The notes under the pieces were generated by a model that did not search any database, was not told the origin of the DNA, and saw only the letters and a program-made list of their open reading frames with translations. This document shows positions 10,601-22,288 of a stretch of DNA of 64,000 bases, piece after piece. The translations under genes were made by a program, and so were the position numbers. Position 1 is the first letter of the stretch. Every line of letters begins with the position of its first letter. This DNA comes from Diplosphaera chodatii (taxonomy: Eukaryota; Chlorophyta; Trebouxiophyceae; Prasiolales; Stichococcaceae), in assembly GCA_032358165.1 (NCBI GenBank), contig JAALGY010000014.1, positions 1,054,001 through 1,118,000 of the forward strand. Reading direction: 5' to 3'.

Positions 10601-13600
10601 ACTGGCTTTGGTGTCAACATGGGCCTGCGAGTTGTCTTCGGTGGAACATCTGATGCATGGTTCATCTGCAGTGCTGTCATACAAAGGATGTGACCTGTTG
10701 TCTCCTATCTACATAGTACGGGTACCTTTCCAAGGGCCTGTCGGAGCTCACCGGCAAGAATGCGTACATGCAGTTCCCAAACGTCAGCAACGGCATGCGG
10801 TGAGTGTTGGGTGGTGGATGCACCACCCCTTGGCACTGCCCAGCAGCTGATCTTCGGCAGCCACACAACCTATGCACCTGCACACATTGCCTGGCCTCGT
10901 AACGACTGGTCTACCCGGTGTCGCTATGTCGAGCACATACGAGGGTCTGAACAAGAGCAACACTCACCTGCGCAGGGTCACAGCAAAGGGGCCCCGGCTG
11001 TTCGACGTATTTGCTTATAACATGTACAACGTGGACGGGCAGCGTGCCATGTCTGTCGCGACCAGCACGCTGGCAGGGCTTCGCCGTGACACCGGCGCCG
11101 CCCTGCCGGTCTCGGTCGGCGAGTACTCTGCCTTTTCCGCCAGGTGGGGCGGCCCCGGGCTGATCGCTTTGTCTCATGTCGATGCTTGAGCAGTCTCAGC
11201 TGCGGTTCTGGGGCGTCTGCTTTAGCTGGATGCCAAACAATCACAGCCTGAGCACAGATGTGCGGGACCCTGACAGATGTTTGTGCCAGGTCATCAGCTG
11301 GGCGCTTGTGTGCATCTGCCAGCAGCACAGATGACATGCTGTGACCATGCGCTGGTCTCTTTCTGCACCTGCCACACTGCCGGGCCCTACATGCAGGGAC
11401 TTCGACAAGCTGGGCGGCGCCAACACGGCGGATACCCCGCAGTGGGCCGCCCGCTGGGCCGCCATCACAGCCGTCAACCTGCAGGTGGCCGGAGCTGCGC
11501 CGCACGCCGGCAGCGCAGCCGCCTGCATGCAGCCTGTGCACGTGCCATGGGCGGGCCAGCCCTGCGGCTTTGCCTATGCACAGCAGTCCAGACGCACAGT
11601 CGATGTGGTGTGCAACAGTCCTGGGAATTGTGCTGCATTTGGGCTGAGGCGCTGCCTGCGCTGCGCAGGTGACCTGCGGGACGTACGCCTTCACATTCGG
11701 CACCAACAGCGAGCCCGGCAAGGCGCCCAACAGCCGCATCAAGAAGGTGTCTGCTGGTTATCCTGCATGCGGGTTGGTAGTTTGGCATTCACAGCCAGCT
11801 GCGCGGCGCATCATGCTACAATATTGGACAACCACACATCGCGTGCGCCGACGCACACCTGCCCTTTGTGTGCCAAGAGGCTGGCTAGTGTCCCGCTCCT
11901 TCATAAACCCTCGACTGCTGGCTACAGAACCTGCTGCACTGGACGGAGACGGCGGCGCCCTACAGGGTGGGGGACACGACGCTCGCCGCCGAGGCCAACC
12001 GCCTGCTGTTCACCTACGCCGTGGGCCGCCCCATGTGCGCTTTTGCCATGCCCCTTGCCTGTGCAAACACAGAGGTCGCAGTCGCTGACTGCACATGGCT
12101 GACCGGCAAATGCACGACGCTGGTTCGGCCCCTACCTGTCAAGCAATTTGGCAAGGCACCACAACCTGCAAAACCATCTGTGGCAAGCTGAATCATGTGC
12201 TAGACACGGTGCCAGGCTACCTCTGCTGTTCAGCTGCTGTTCAATCTTTTGGTGCTCACTGTGCCGAGCTTACTGCCTGCTGCGCCGGCCAACCATGCTA
12301 TCATGTCAAAGCTTGAGCATTCATGTGTGCCCCACCCTGCAGCATGGCACTGGCGGTGACGCCCCAGAGCCCCGCCCACACGCTGCTGGCGGTGGACTGC
12401 GGCGCGCACTGGAGGCTGTTCTCCGTGGTGGAGGCGCCCGGCACGGTGGCGCTGAACATCAACTTCAATGCGTGGGGCATCGCGCCGGGGGCGCTCATCA
12501 CGGCGGAGGAGGTGTCGGCGGTGGGTGAAAGCGAAACGCCATGAACCGTAAACTCGCTCACACAGCGGAGAAGGTGTCGGTGGTGAGTAAAAGCGAGAAG
12601 CCATGAACCCTGAACTCGCTCATCACGGCGGAGGAGGTGTCGGCGGTGAGTGCTGTGCCACCTCTGCGCATGCTCAGTCGCCATGTGCTTCGTTTTTGGG
12701 CGCAGTCATGATGGCTTTGCGGATAAATATTCTATGGACCTGCCAGCCAACTGAAGCTACTAACCTCCACAGCACTTGTAAGTTTGTAACAACTGTGCAT
12801 ACCTGGGATGTGAGTTGATTGTCTTTGGCACCAGCGGCAGCAGATCCCTAGCGATTCTTCCTGACGCAGCACTTCACTGCTTCCTGCTTGAGCTGCATGG
12901 CATGCTTGCTGCGATCACCCTCGTGTGCTGATCAGATGCTGTGCTGGTGCAGACGCGGCGGGGGGAGCTGCGGCCGCTGGTCCCCTTCCCGGGCGGCTAC
13001 TGGGGCTACTCACAGCCGGGGCAGTCGCTGGTCATGTTCAGCGCGCCCAAGGGCCCCAGCCCCGTCGGCACCTTGGTGCGGCAGGCGGCGGCGGACACCG
13101 CGCTGTACGCCGGCGACAGACAGGCGCGCTCGAGGGCACGGTTGGTGCACACTTCGGCATGCTGGAAGCCGGTGCACATGGGCGGGCTGCTGCTGCTGTA
13201 GTGGTCACCAGCATATGCAGGGAGTTGGACGTCAGCTTGGTGCTGCAGTCCGTGCCACTGGGGGAAAGCCCGAACCTTTATCAGCCGCTCGTATACACTG
13301 CAGGGCATCTCGCTGAAGGGTGTGGAGCCGCTCCTGGCGGTCAGCTCGGCGGCCGACGCCAACCACGACCTGACATCCGTGGCGCTGCTGCGCTTCGCCC
13401 TGGGCATCGACCCCGCCAGGTCAGAGCTACAGATAATTCTCTGAAGTGGTTCTAGTGCGGTAGCTTGCAGCTTTGACTCTGCCGGGTGTTGCCACTGTAT
13501 ATCCGAGTGTTTTGAATGCCAGATGATGATGGTCACACTGAGTGTATCCTCCTCGTGGATCGTCTGCGTGTGCCAGCAGCAACACCTGCTGGCGGCAGGC

Positions 13601-14838
13601 TCAAGTATTCACAAGGATTTGAGCCGTCAACCTTCCTATGAGCAATAGTATCACTATCAGCAATATCCAAAAAACCCTTACCGTGTGGACACACTCATGC
13701 TGCGCTGCAGGATCTTATCTGCGACCCTTTCTCTGACGGTGGCAGCATCAGGATCGGGCACAAACATCTTCACCATCCTAGGCATCAACGGCTGGCGGTG
13801 AGTACATGAAGCACCTGCGATTTAGAGTCGCTGTTCTGAGAGGTTTGGTAATGGTACTTTGGTGATGGTACTTTGGCTGCACAGGCCGGCCAGCATCTGC
13901 AGGAGGATCTTGCAAGGGCAGCTCGCTGGGGGCCAGGGCAGCATGAACTTCACACCATGAGCCACCGTCATCACACAGATCTGTGCTGCACTGCAGGAGT
14001 GACTGGCGGCAGGACGACATTGCATGGTCGGGGCTGCCCAACCTGGCGCCGCTGCCGAGGGGCACCGTCATCAACACGATCGGCGGAAACTTCGTCAAGT
14101 GGCTGGGCACCAGCCCGCAGCCGCAGGTGAGATCAGCGTCGAAGGCTGCATGGTGATGGCCGCCCGTGCTGCTGCAGCCTGACGAGGCACTTGTCATGGC
14201 CTGAGTCTGGCACAAGCAGCGTGATAAATGCTGGTTGAGCGGGAGTGGAATGTGATGGAGGCAGCCCATGAGCTGCTGAGAACCACCTGATAGGTGACCA
14301 GGGTCAGGCGTCCTCACTGCTGCCATCTGCGTACAGGTGGCTGGACACATAACGACGGTTCCAGCAGACGCGAGCACACAGGCGGTCCGCAAAGTGGACG
14401 TCACAGATTTCATTAAGGCCGGCGGCGACGGCGCCAGCCGTACGCTCCTCATTCACAGGTCAGTTCTTGCCTGCCAAGCAAACATGATGCCTTCAAGTGC
14501 CTGCGGTCCGCATGTTCAGGCCATGCCATGCAGGCACGAACAACACGGTGCATCTGCATAGCAATCGCGGTTGAAACAGATCCAGCAGCTGCTAACTGGA
14601 TGCTGCAGCACCTAGCTTCACATCGCATGCCAGCCACATGTTGACGGCAGGAGCGGCGTGTCAAATGCCCCCCGCGCCGTGACTTGAGCCGATGCTTGTT
14701 CGTGTTCGCAGGCCATACCGCCATGCTGCATATGGCGACATCCCTGCAGACAGCCTCGTGAACTCGCGCGCGGCTTTTCACTCGTCAGAGGCTGCAAATG
14801 TAGCACAGCGCCCCACACTCACACTACAGTTCCGGTAG
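7680..14838 (+). CDS. Secreted clan GH-A-like glycosidase with basic Pro/Thr linker and DNRLRE/CBM96-like C-terminus
   Basis: Predicted extracellular carbohydrate-active enzyme of about 911 residues. Exons: 7680-7812, 7959-8383, 8628-8740, 9002-9118, 9377-9485, 9703-9807, 9937-10011, 10188-10255, 10454-10547, 10717-10799, 10934-11143, 11397-11484, 11669-11746, 11928-12034, 12343-12520, 12953-13123, 13304-13419, 13711-13797, 13997-14126, 14337-14458, 14712-14838. Order of parts: a signal peptide (AMALALLALCGADTLA); a basic Pro/Thr tract of roughly 100 residues (repeats of KPTRRPTP) plus poly-Pro; a TIM-barrel-like region with TMNEPDL (candidate acid/base Glu) and VSVGEYSAF (candidate nucleophile Glu); then TSVALLRFALGIDPA, TDFIKAGGDGASRTLLIH and NVAQRPTLTLQF, typical of DNRLRE/CBM96-like wall-binding domains. 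The GH family number and substrate are not resolved. Donors at about 9118 and 13123 (a GC) are uncertain, and 12520 has tandem copies downstream. Confidence 0.8.
8060..8365 (+). repeat. Low-complexity Lys/Arg-Pro-Thr coding repeat
   Basis: Within exon 2 of the glycosidase, degenerate units of 12-24 bases (core gcggccgac and aagccgacgcggcg) encode runs of RRPTPKPT and KRPTA, ending in a poly-Pro run near 8325-8362. The charge and composition suggest a glycosylated, wall-associating spacer. A similar tract ends the PstS-like protein at 61800-61900. Confidence 0.85.
12490..12652 (+). repeat. Triplicated exon end and donor in glycosidase gene
   Basis: A unit of about 62-63 bases containing the last codons of the exon (LITAEEVSA), the donor and about 25 intron bases is present three times, beginning near 12494, 12557 and 12619. 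Donors read gtgggt in copy 1 and gtgagt in copies 2 and 3. Reading through copy 1 meets a TGA at 12541, so the first donor must be used unless copies are skipped. Confidence 0.9.
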
Positions 14839-15713
14839 CACGTTGAGGTAATGCTGCGCAGTCAGCGTACATGTCATGGTGAAAATACAGTGAGCACCGG
14901 CAGCTTTTGACGTGCTGCCCATGCAGCATCGAGTCGAATCAAAACAGTTTCAGTGGGCAGCAGGGTAGCAGGGCAGCTGGGCAGATACCACCAGCAGCAG
15001 CCAATTACAGAAGGGCATGCGCAGCCTATCAGGTCTGGGCTCACCGACGAAATATGTTGACACTGACATGGGTTTGGGGTTGCTAGGAACATGGGTCTCT
15101 GAACTGCAATGACTTTGCCCGTAGCTTTTGCTGTGGTTTCACTCACATGACCAGAATGCCTTAAAAGGTACACTCGGCGCCTTTGCTTTCATGATGCCGT
15201 GACTGTGCTCGGCTTCATAAGATCGGCTTCTTTTGTGGTTGGCTGCAGCACTTGATGTTTTGGTAGGCAGGATGAGTGTTTAGAAGGTTGTCTTTGCTCC
15301 AGTCGGTAGGCCAATGAAGGTATGGTACAGTGGCATGGTACCTGCAACTAGCCCGCCCTGTGGCCGCCGGGTTATCCCATGCCATCTCGCAACATGTTGC
15401 AGTTGGCGCGCTTACACTGCGACCTGCATCATCATTCGTCAGTCGTTCATTCGACCAGCACAGCTCTGATCGATCAATACAGCAATCCGTGTCATAACTT
15501 GTGCAGCAAGCAACTTCTCTTGAAGCACCATCCGGGTAGTGTCAATAACATTTTGGCATCAGTTGATCTCCACGTGATCAGCTGCTGCAGCAGGTCTGGC
15601 AGCTGCGTTCGCCTTGCCACAGATCGGCTGCTGCAGCGGCCACTCACCGCAGAGATCACCCACGCGGACCTGCTTTATTAGCGGCTTTCGCAGCGGCAGC
15701 TCAGCCCACAGCG
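14839..15713. other. Intergenic region
   Basis: About 870 bases between two plus-strand genes. No exon, RNA gene or repeat was recognised. The reading frames present are short and lack splice-consistent extension. Confidence 0.5.
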
Positions 15714-18700
15714 ATGTCGGTGCACAGCGGCTACTCCGCCAGCAGCGGCGCGCTGAGCGACGACGAGACGGGCTACGACGTGGATCCGGGCTTCGATGCG
15801 GCCTCAGTCTCCACGATGGACCGCACCGTCTCCATGCTGGAGCCGATCACAGGTGCCGCCGATCGCAGGCCGATGCGTGTGGGACTCACATCAAATCCTC
15901 CTCATCGTTGGTGTTCTGCAATGTCATGATGCAGCGATCATCTGATCATCTGCCAGAATGACGGCAGTCATTTGCCTGGTACCCATCCAGCATGCGTCAT
16001 GCGCAGTGAGCCATGCTGTTGTCTGCAGCGGATCGGGAGGCTGCAATGGGGTTTTCGGAGCCAGATGGCGTGCCGAGGCTGACGCTGGCGGGCCTGCAGC
16101 CGGTCAAGTGAGTGCCTTCACATCAGCCTGTCGAACGCTGCTGCAGCAGCCCATCTGCAAGACGAGACCATCGAATGTGTCAGGCAGCAAATGTGGCCAT
16201 TGGTTGGTGGCAACAAGCATGTGACGTTCGAGTTCATGTGACCTCCAGGAGATGCTGAGCTGGCCAAACGGGCAGCAGTGGCTGCGACTTCTGCTGCTTT
16301 GCTACTGTGCCATGCGACATTGGCCAAGCAATCCCGTTCCTGCAGGGCCTCGCTGCCGAAGGAGGAGGCCACCAGGGCGTCGCGGGCGGCAGAGGAGGAG
16401 GCGCACCGTACTGTGGTGATCTTACTGCCTCCGTACTTGAACGTCAGCGATCTTTACCCGCAGGACGTCGCTGCCGAAGGAGGAGGGCACCGAGGCGGCC
16501 CGGGCGGCGGAGGAAGAGGCGCACCGGGCGGCGCAGGCAGCGGCGCGGCGGCTGGCGTCGCGCGAGTGGGCGGAGGCGCGTACGCCCCGCAACCCGCCCG
16601 CCCGCAACCTCAACATGCTGGACGTGGTGGGGCGCTTCAGGCACAGCAGTGACACTGTGATGGACTGCAGCTCGTAGGCATGCGGCAGCGGCCACACACG
16701 CTGCATGCAGAGCGGCTGTGGGCTGGCGCAGGTCTTGGCACGTGGGGCGCATGGATGGGCTGCTGCTGCATGCACCTCCGTGCTTCCTGATCGGCTACAC
16801 TACACACGCCATGCAGCAATGCGCATCACGACTCTGCAGGCGCACTACCCCCGCTGCTCTATGAAAGCCATGCAGCACGGAGCATCAGTCCTCTGCAGGC
16901 ACTTGCCGCGCAGCTCGCTAACGTGGCTGCCTTTGGCGTCTGCTGCAGCTGTACGACACGGAGGCGGGGCGGTTCCAGGAGTGGGTGCTGAGCTCCGCGG
17001 TCTTCCCGGCATACGTTCGGCAGCTGTACTCGGCGGCCAACCCGCTGCTGGCGCACCCGCTGTACGACCTGTACGACGAGGGGGACTCCAGCGACGACGA
17101 GGGTGGGGACCGCAATGGCGATGACGGGCAGCTGATGTCTCCAGAGGCCAAAGCGACGGCAGCGTTCGCAGCAGCGCAGCATGGTGAGGCGGCGTGTCTG
17201 CAACAGAAAGCTCCTTTGACATGCATGGAGGATGCAGTAATGCATCCCGTGTCGTCTGACGGCGTTGCTTACAGCATGCCCATTGCGACACTGGTTTGAG
17301 CTGTCAGCTTTGTCAGGCATGCAGTGCTTGGGGTGTTGCAATCCGCCGCCAAACGGTGTAGAGGGCCAGCTTCTATGCAGCAGTGTTGGCATGCTTGTTT
17401 GCCCTGGTCTCTTTCACCATGGACAAATGCCAGCGAGAAGTTGGTGTGGGTGCAGGCCGGAGCTGCAGCCACTGCTGTGCACAGGGCTAATAAAGGTCCA
17501 GCTGCTATCGAGATGCACCTGTATAACGGGGTGATGTGCACGAAAACAGTTCCACTCTGCGACTGCCTGCAGGTGAGGAGCCGCTGCAGCCGGCCAAGCT
17601 GACGCCGCGCACGCGGACAGCGCGCTTCAAGGCGCTGTTCAAAAAGCGCTCCTTCAAGGGCATGTCGCCGCGCAACCTGCTGGCAGAGAGCCCCAGGGGC
17701 TTCGGCTTCCTCACAAAGTCCAGGTGAGCAGGGGACACCAGGAAAGCTAAGCCCTGAAGCCCGGAAAGCCATAAGCACAGGAGCCACAGGCGGCTGGTAC
17801 AGGATCGGATGGATTCGGCGGCAATGACCTCATCGAGGTGTTTGGCGAGATGGTCAGAGGGGAGGCCATGGAACCGCCGTGTTATTGACATCAGGAGCCG
17901 CAAGCGGGCGGCGCAGGAGCAGATGGAGGCGGCGGCGCACGGCAGCGAGACGCCCCGCATCCCCACCTCCGCCCGCCACGCGCCCGTGGACGAGGGCCCC
18001 ACCCCCGTCAACACCGCCTTCAAGGATATCATGGATGTGAGAAATAAATCAGCAAACCTCAGTTCATTCACTGCTCATGCATTTGGCATGTGCTTCTTGA
18101 CCCCTGCATAGCCGGAGGATTGGTGCTAGCGGACCCGATGCACAGCATTGCCGTCGCTGTTATGAGGATGAGCAGGGGTCAGGCTTTGGGTCGGTCGTTC
18201 TGCGAGCTGCAGGTTCAGGGTTGTTCTGGAGCTCTTGAGGCCAAGTCCCCATGGACTGGGCGTGACCCCAGGAAACATCTCGGTGGGCAAGGTCAGGGCA
18301 CAGCCTCTGGTTGCCCAGGTTCCGAGCCATGCATGCCACAAAACTAGCAAGCAAACTGAGAGCAACTGACCCGCAGGACCTGAAGGCCGAGAGCCAAGCG
18401 GCGGACGACGAGCTGCGGCGGCGGCTGCGGGCAGACGCCAACGGCGCGGCCGCCGACAACATGCGCATTGAGCCCGCCGGTTTCGAGGACGCCTGCGACT
18501 TCAAGGAGGTGGGGTGCTGGAGCATCTGTAACTTAGCGATACTGTAATGATAGCTCGTGCCATGCCCATCGAGCCCGGAAGACGCCTGCGATTTCAAGGA
18601 GGCGCAACGATGCAACAAAGGATACCTCACAACCCTTGTCTTACGATTTACTACGCTTCTCACGACCCGCCTGGTTGCAAGTTTACAATGACCGCAGCAT

Positions 18701-20753
18701 ATCATGGCAGCCGTCTCAGCTGCCGTTGTGGGAATCAGCTTCAGTCGGCTCAGAATTGCCTCCACGACGAAACCTGCTCTTCACCCTGTGTTGCAGGAGA
18801 CGGTGGACCTTACAGCTGAGCGCGTCTTCGAGGTGCTGTCGGCGTGCGGCATGGCGCATGCGCTGCCGCTATCCTTTGCCGGCGTCTTCAACGTGAGGAC
18901 ACCTTCAGTCTTGCAAAAACACCCCGGTGCAGATCGTTCCTCCCTGACTGGAGCACATTGGACACTGAACGCTCTCCCATCCGTTGCACGGGCGCCTGCT
19001 GTTCCCTGGCAGCTGTTGCAGGGCGCTCCCTGATACTGGCATCAGTCACGCCGCCACACAATGTCCCTGAGCTGGGCGCTGAAAACTGTGCGCTGCATAA
19101 CTGGCGGCTGTCTGAAGCGCCTGTCGCGATTGCTACAGCGGGTGGTGGCGGATCTGGAGGAGTGCGTGGAGGAGGTGCTTGAATTCGCATCGTCTAGATT
19201 TTCGTTTCGAAATTCGAAATTTTGGTGGTGTGCAGCGGGTCATGGCGGAGCTGGAGGAGTGCGTGGAGGAGGTGGTGTGGGGCGCCCAGGTGTTTGCGCG
19301 GCGGTGGGGGCTGGACCCGCGGGACCTCATTGGGCGCACCCCTGAGTGGTGAGGGTTTTGGCGGCTGGTCCACCATCTTTTTTGTCAATTGCTTTGCAGA
19401 TGGCAAATGTGGTCTCCATTCGTTGCAATGCAGCATGTACGGGCACTGCGCATGGCATCAGAGCATCAGAGCTGTGCACCGCCCTCAGTAGCAGGGCATG
19501 TGCCCGACATCACCGACTATGTTAACATCAGGCAGTGGTGAGCGCATGGTGCTGCCGGCTGCAGGACGCAGCGCAACTGCAGCCGGTGGAACGAGACGGA
19601 CGTGTTTGTGCAGATCGCCAGGACGCTGAACCTGACGAAGGAGCAGCGCGAGACGCTGCTGTCGGCCCGCACCTACCTGCACCAGAAGTTTGACAAGTGA
19701 GCGGCTTCTGCCTGCCAATGTTACTAATCCAGAATGATAGTCCTGCAGCTCTACCTGCGCGCAATCTTGCAGAAAAGTTTATTGCTCCTTCTGAATTCGG
19801 CAAGAGGTACAGGCAGGGCGGCAAGGTGGTAGGGTGTCAGTGACACAGCTTGGGAGAATGGCATTGGTGCCGCAACGTCAATGCTGGTGTCCAATTAGCG
19901 ACGCCACTGCTGCAGGGTGTATGCGGAGCGGCAGCGGCTCAACGAGCGGCTGTTCAGCCTGCTGCAGCCGCCGCCGCCCGAGCAGCCAGAATACGCAGAT
20001 GTTCTGCGGGAGGTACGAAAGCTCCACTGCTGGCTGATGTGAAACCATTGTTCCACAGTCTTGATGTGCAACATTGCTGCTTCAGCACCCTGCTTTCTTG
20101 GTTGCACTTGCACTGCATGCTTTCGCAACCAGAGAGTCATGTACAGGCTGGCCAACCGTTCTTCGCAGCTGATGCTGCAGCCAGATTCGCGCTTGAAAAC
20201 CAGCAAGCCTTTCCCTGTTCGCCGAGATGGTCCTCGACTTGTGGTCACGTCTGCAGACGCTGGAGCAGCTACGAGAGAATCTGGCAGAGGAGCAGCGGCT
20301 GTGCAGCGAGGAGCAGTTCATCTGCTTCAAGCAGGTGCACTTGCGGCTCGCACTGTAGTCTTGAAAGCTTCGTGGTGCGGGCAACATGCACAATCATGAC
20401 GCCGGCAGTGCTGCAGCGACCTGGTGCTGCAGAGCTCCAGGTGCACATGCAGCTGACGTGCTATACATGCACAGCTGGCAGCCGCTCCTGATGTGGTCGT
20501 CATCCACCCGCATGCAGGTCTTCAACCCGGTGCAGGGGGCCTGGGCCATCCTGAAGGCGATGCCGGAACACGCCGACATCACCGCCCTCTGGTGCGTCTG
20601 CCGGCAGCCGTCATCTGGAGGACTGTACGCAACACTGCAGGATTGGTGTTTGGCCACGTGCCTCATGAGACACAGTGGAGTTGCGGTGCGGTGATGACAG
20701 ACGAACGTCTGGATGCTGGCTGCAGGAACTGCGTTGCGGAGGTGTATGCGTGA
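15714..20753 (+). CDS. Unrecognised helix-rich charged protein
   Basis: The function is not recognised. Fourteen exons join in phase to about 572 residues: 15714-15852, 16029-16107, 16464-16656, 16949-17183, 17573-17723, 17895-18036, 18377-18508, 18797-18892, 19236-19348, 19565-19696, 19916-20012, 20227-20334, 20518-20591 and 20726-20753. The N-terminus is Ser/Asp-rich. Next come a Glu/Ala/Arg helix (KEEGTEAARAAEEEAHRAAQ), an acidic loop (EGDSSDDEGGD), a basic patch (RFKALFKKRSFKG) and SRKRAAQEQ. The C-terminal 200 residues are helical and Leu-rich (LTKEQRETLLSARTYLHQKF; LWSRLQTLEQLRENLAEEQ). The SRKRAAQEQ patch and later Leu-rich helices recall bZIP-type regulators, but no canonical basic-zipper register is visible, so this is only a hint. 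Three of its introns contain duplicated exon edges. The last exon is short and its choice (20753 versus stop at 20694) is uncertain. Confidence 0.6.
16340..16535 (+). repeat. Acceptor-side exon duplication (period 118)
   Basis: The exon start at 16464 (gacgtcgctgccgaagg) has an upstream copy at about 16346 (ggcctcgctgccgaagg). Homology runs about 70 bases, including AG acceptor, PKEE and AAEEEAHR codons. The upstream copy is still open in the same phase. The downstream one is taken as the real exon because it continues and joins in phase. Confidence 0.88.
18463..18606 (+). repeat. Donor-side exon-end duplication (period about 93)
   Basis: The exon end encoding FEDACDFKE (gcctgcgacttcaaggag near 18491) recurs as gcctgcgatttcaaggag near 18584, inside the following intron. 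Also shared is catcgagccc / cattgagccc. In the second copy the donor is lost (ggcgca instead of a GT). Confidence 0.85.
19132..19278 (+). repeat. Acceptor-side exon duplication (period 97) around an AT-rich island
   Basis: The real exon start cagcgggtcatggcggag at 19233 is preceded by cagcgggtggtggcggat at 19136. About 43 bases match, through ctggaggagtgcgtggagga. Between them lies an abrupt AT-rich stretch near 19188-19222 with repeated ttcgaa elements, unlike the GC-rich surroundings. Confidence 0.88.
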
Positions 20754-21538
20754 GGCAGTGCGCGGCAGCAGGCGTGACAGTCTGCTGGCGCCGCTTTTGC
20801 AGACTGCGATTTTGTGACGATATTTGTGCGTGAACAGAGACTGCAGATGTCGTACTGTGGGAGCAGTCTCAGCAGTGTCACTCGGGTATCGAGATCAGCC
20901 GCCGCAGCAGGCCGCAGCAATGAGACGGCCAGCATACTGCTGCGCCTCGTGAACTTTGCATTTCTTTGTTGCGACCCTGTAGCAATGTATCAGACCGTTG
21001 ACTGCAGTGTTAGCATCCGGTCGTTTCCACTCCAGTGAGCCAGTTGAGAAGCCACGATGCAGCATGGCATGTGACACGTTCTGCAGCACGTCATCGGCTG
21101 AGGTGACGGGCATCGGAATGGTGCTGTAGATCCAAGAACACAGCAGACCGCCCTGCAGCAGCCGGGCTGAAGGTGCATGCGAGCATGCCCACAAGCTGCA
21201 GCCAGCCCCTTCAGATTCACATCAGAATCTGGCGTGCTGAGCAACATAGCGTGCGCCAGGGTTCAAACGCGGCCACGCAGCTTTAACTTTTGAGAGCGGC
21301 CGCGCCGTTTCAACACCGGCAGCGCCAGCAGTATACTGCCACACTTCAGTAGTACCATAGACAGTACAGCTCTGGCGGCACTGTAAACGCTCTGACCACC
21401 TGCTGCCCTTATGAAATTTCGCTGACCAGGAGGCAGGTCGGGCACACGCTTCAGATGATAGCAGGCGGCACGCGGCTGCGGCTTTAAGGGGTCCGTCGTC
21501 AGCTGTCCAGCGCTCAGGAGACAGCACACGCCTGAAAG
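20754..21538. other. Intergenic region
   Basis: About 785 bases between two plus-strand genes with no recognisable exon. Minus-strand open frames here show no family similarity that I can see. Confidence 0.5.
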
Positions 21539-22256
21539 ATGCCTGCGGACCTGGACGCGCTGCGCCGGGCGGCGGAAGCGGAGATGGCGAGGCCAGCCCC
21601 AGATCGACCGCCCGCCAAGCGCCGCCGCCTCGCAGGTGATGCTCAAATGTGCAAACATGCGCTGGGATGCTGTGCTCGAACTCCGATGCGGTACAGAGGA
21701 CTCTCACAACGTGCATGGTCGACAATACTTTTCGGTGGGACGTCACATCCGCGGCATTGGACCGCATTGAAGTTGTGCACGGTGCGATTCTGACCTGCAT
21801 CTGTAGCAGGTGGTCAAGCTGTCCAGCACATCTGACTGCAACCAATGGCCGTCGCAGGACACATACAGGTTACGAAACGGCTGGGCGGCCTGAACGCCTG
21901 GCCGTTGCGCTATCTTACAATTCCATGATCCCGATTTGTAGGTGGCGCGGAGGCCGCCGGCCGCAGCGTCGGGCGGTACGACTACGCCGCAGCCCGCGAC
22001 GTGCGCGGGCCCGCCTTCCTCATCTCCTGCGCCTTCCGCAGGTCAGCCCCGTCACTGGGCCCGTGATGGCTGGGGCGTCGCACAGCTGAGCACTCCCTGG
22101 ACAGGTATGGCCCAGAGCGTGGCATGGCACGTGGGCGGCCCTGGTGTTCCAGGAGATCGGGTTGATCTGGTCTGGATGCTCCCCAGCTGCGTCCTGCAGG
22201 GAGAAGAGCGCGGCGCAGGAGGCGGCGGCAGTGCTGCGCTGCTACCTGCAGCTCAG

Positions 22257-22288
<32 letters not shown>

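Noticed and set aside
16278..16446. Including the open frame before 16464 as exon
   Set aside because: The upstream exon joins in phase to 16464, whereas the acceptor before 16254 would join out of frame; the 16346 copy is better explained as a duplicate.
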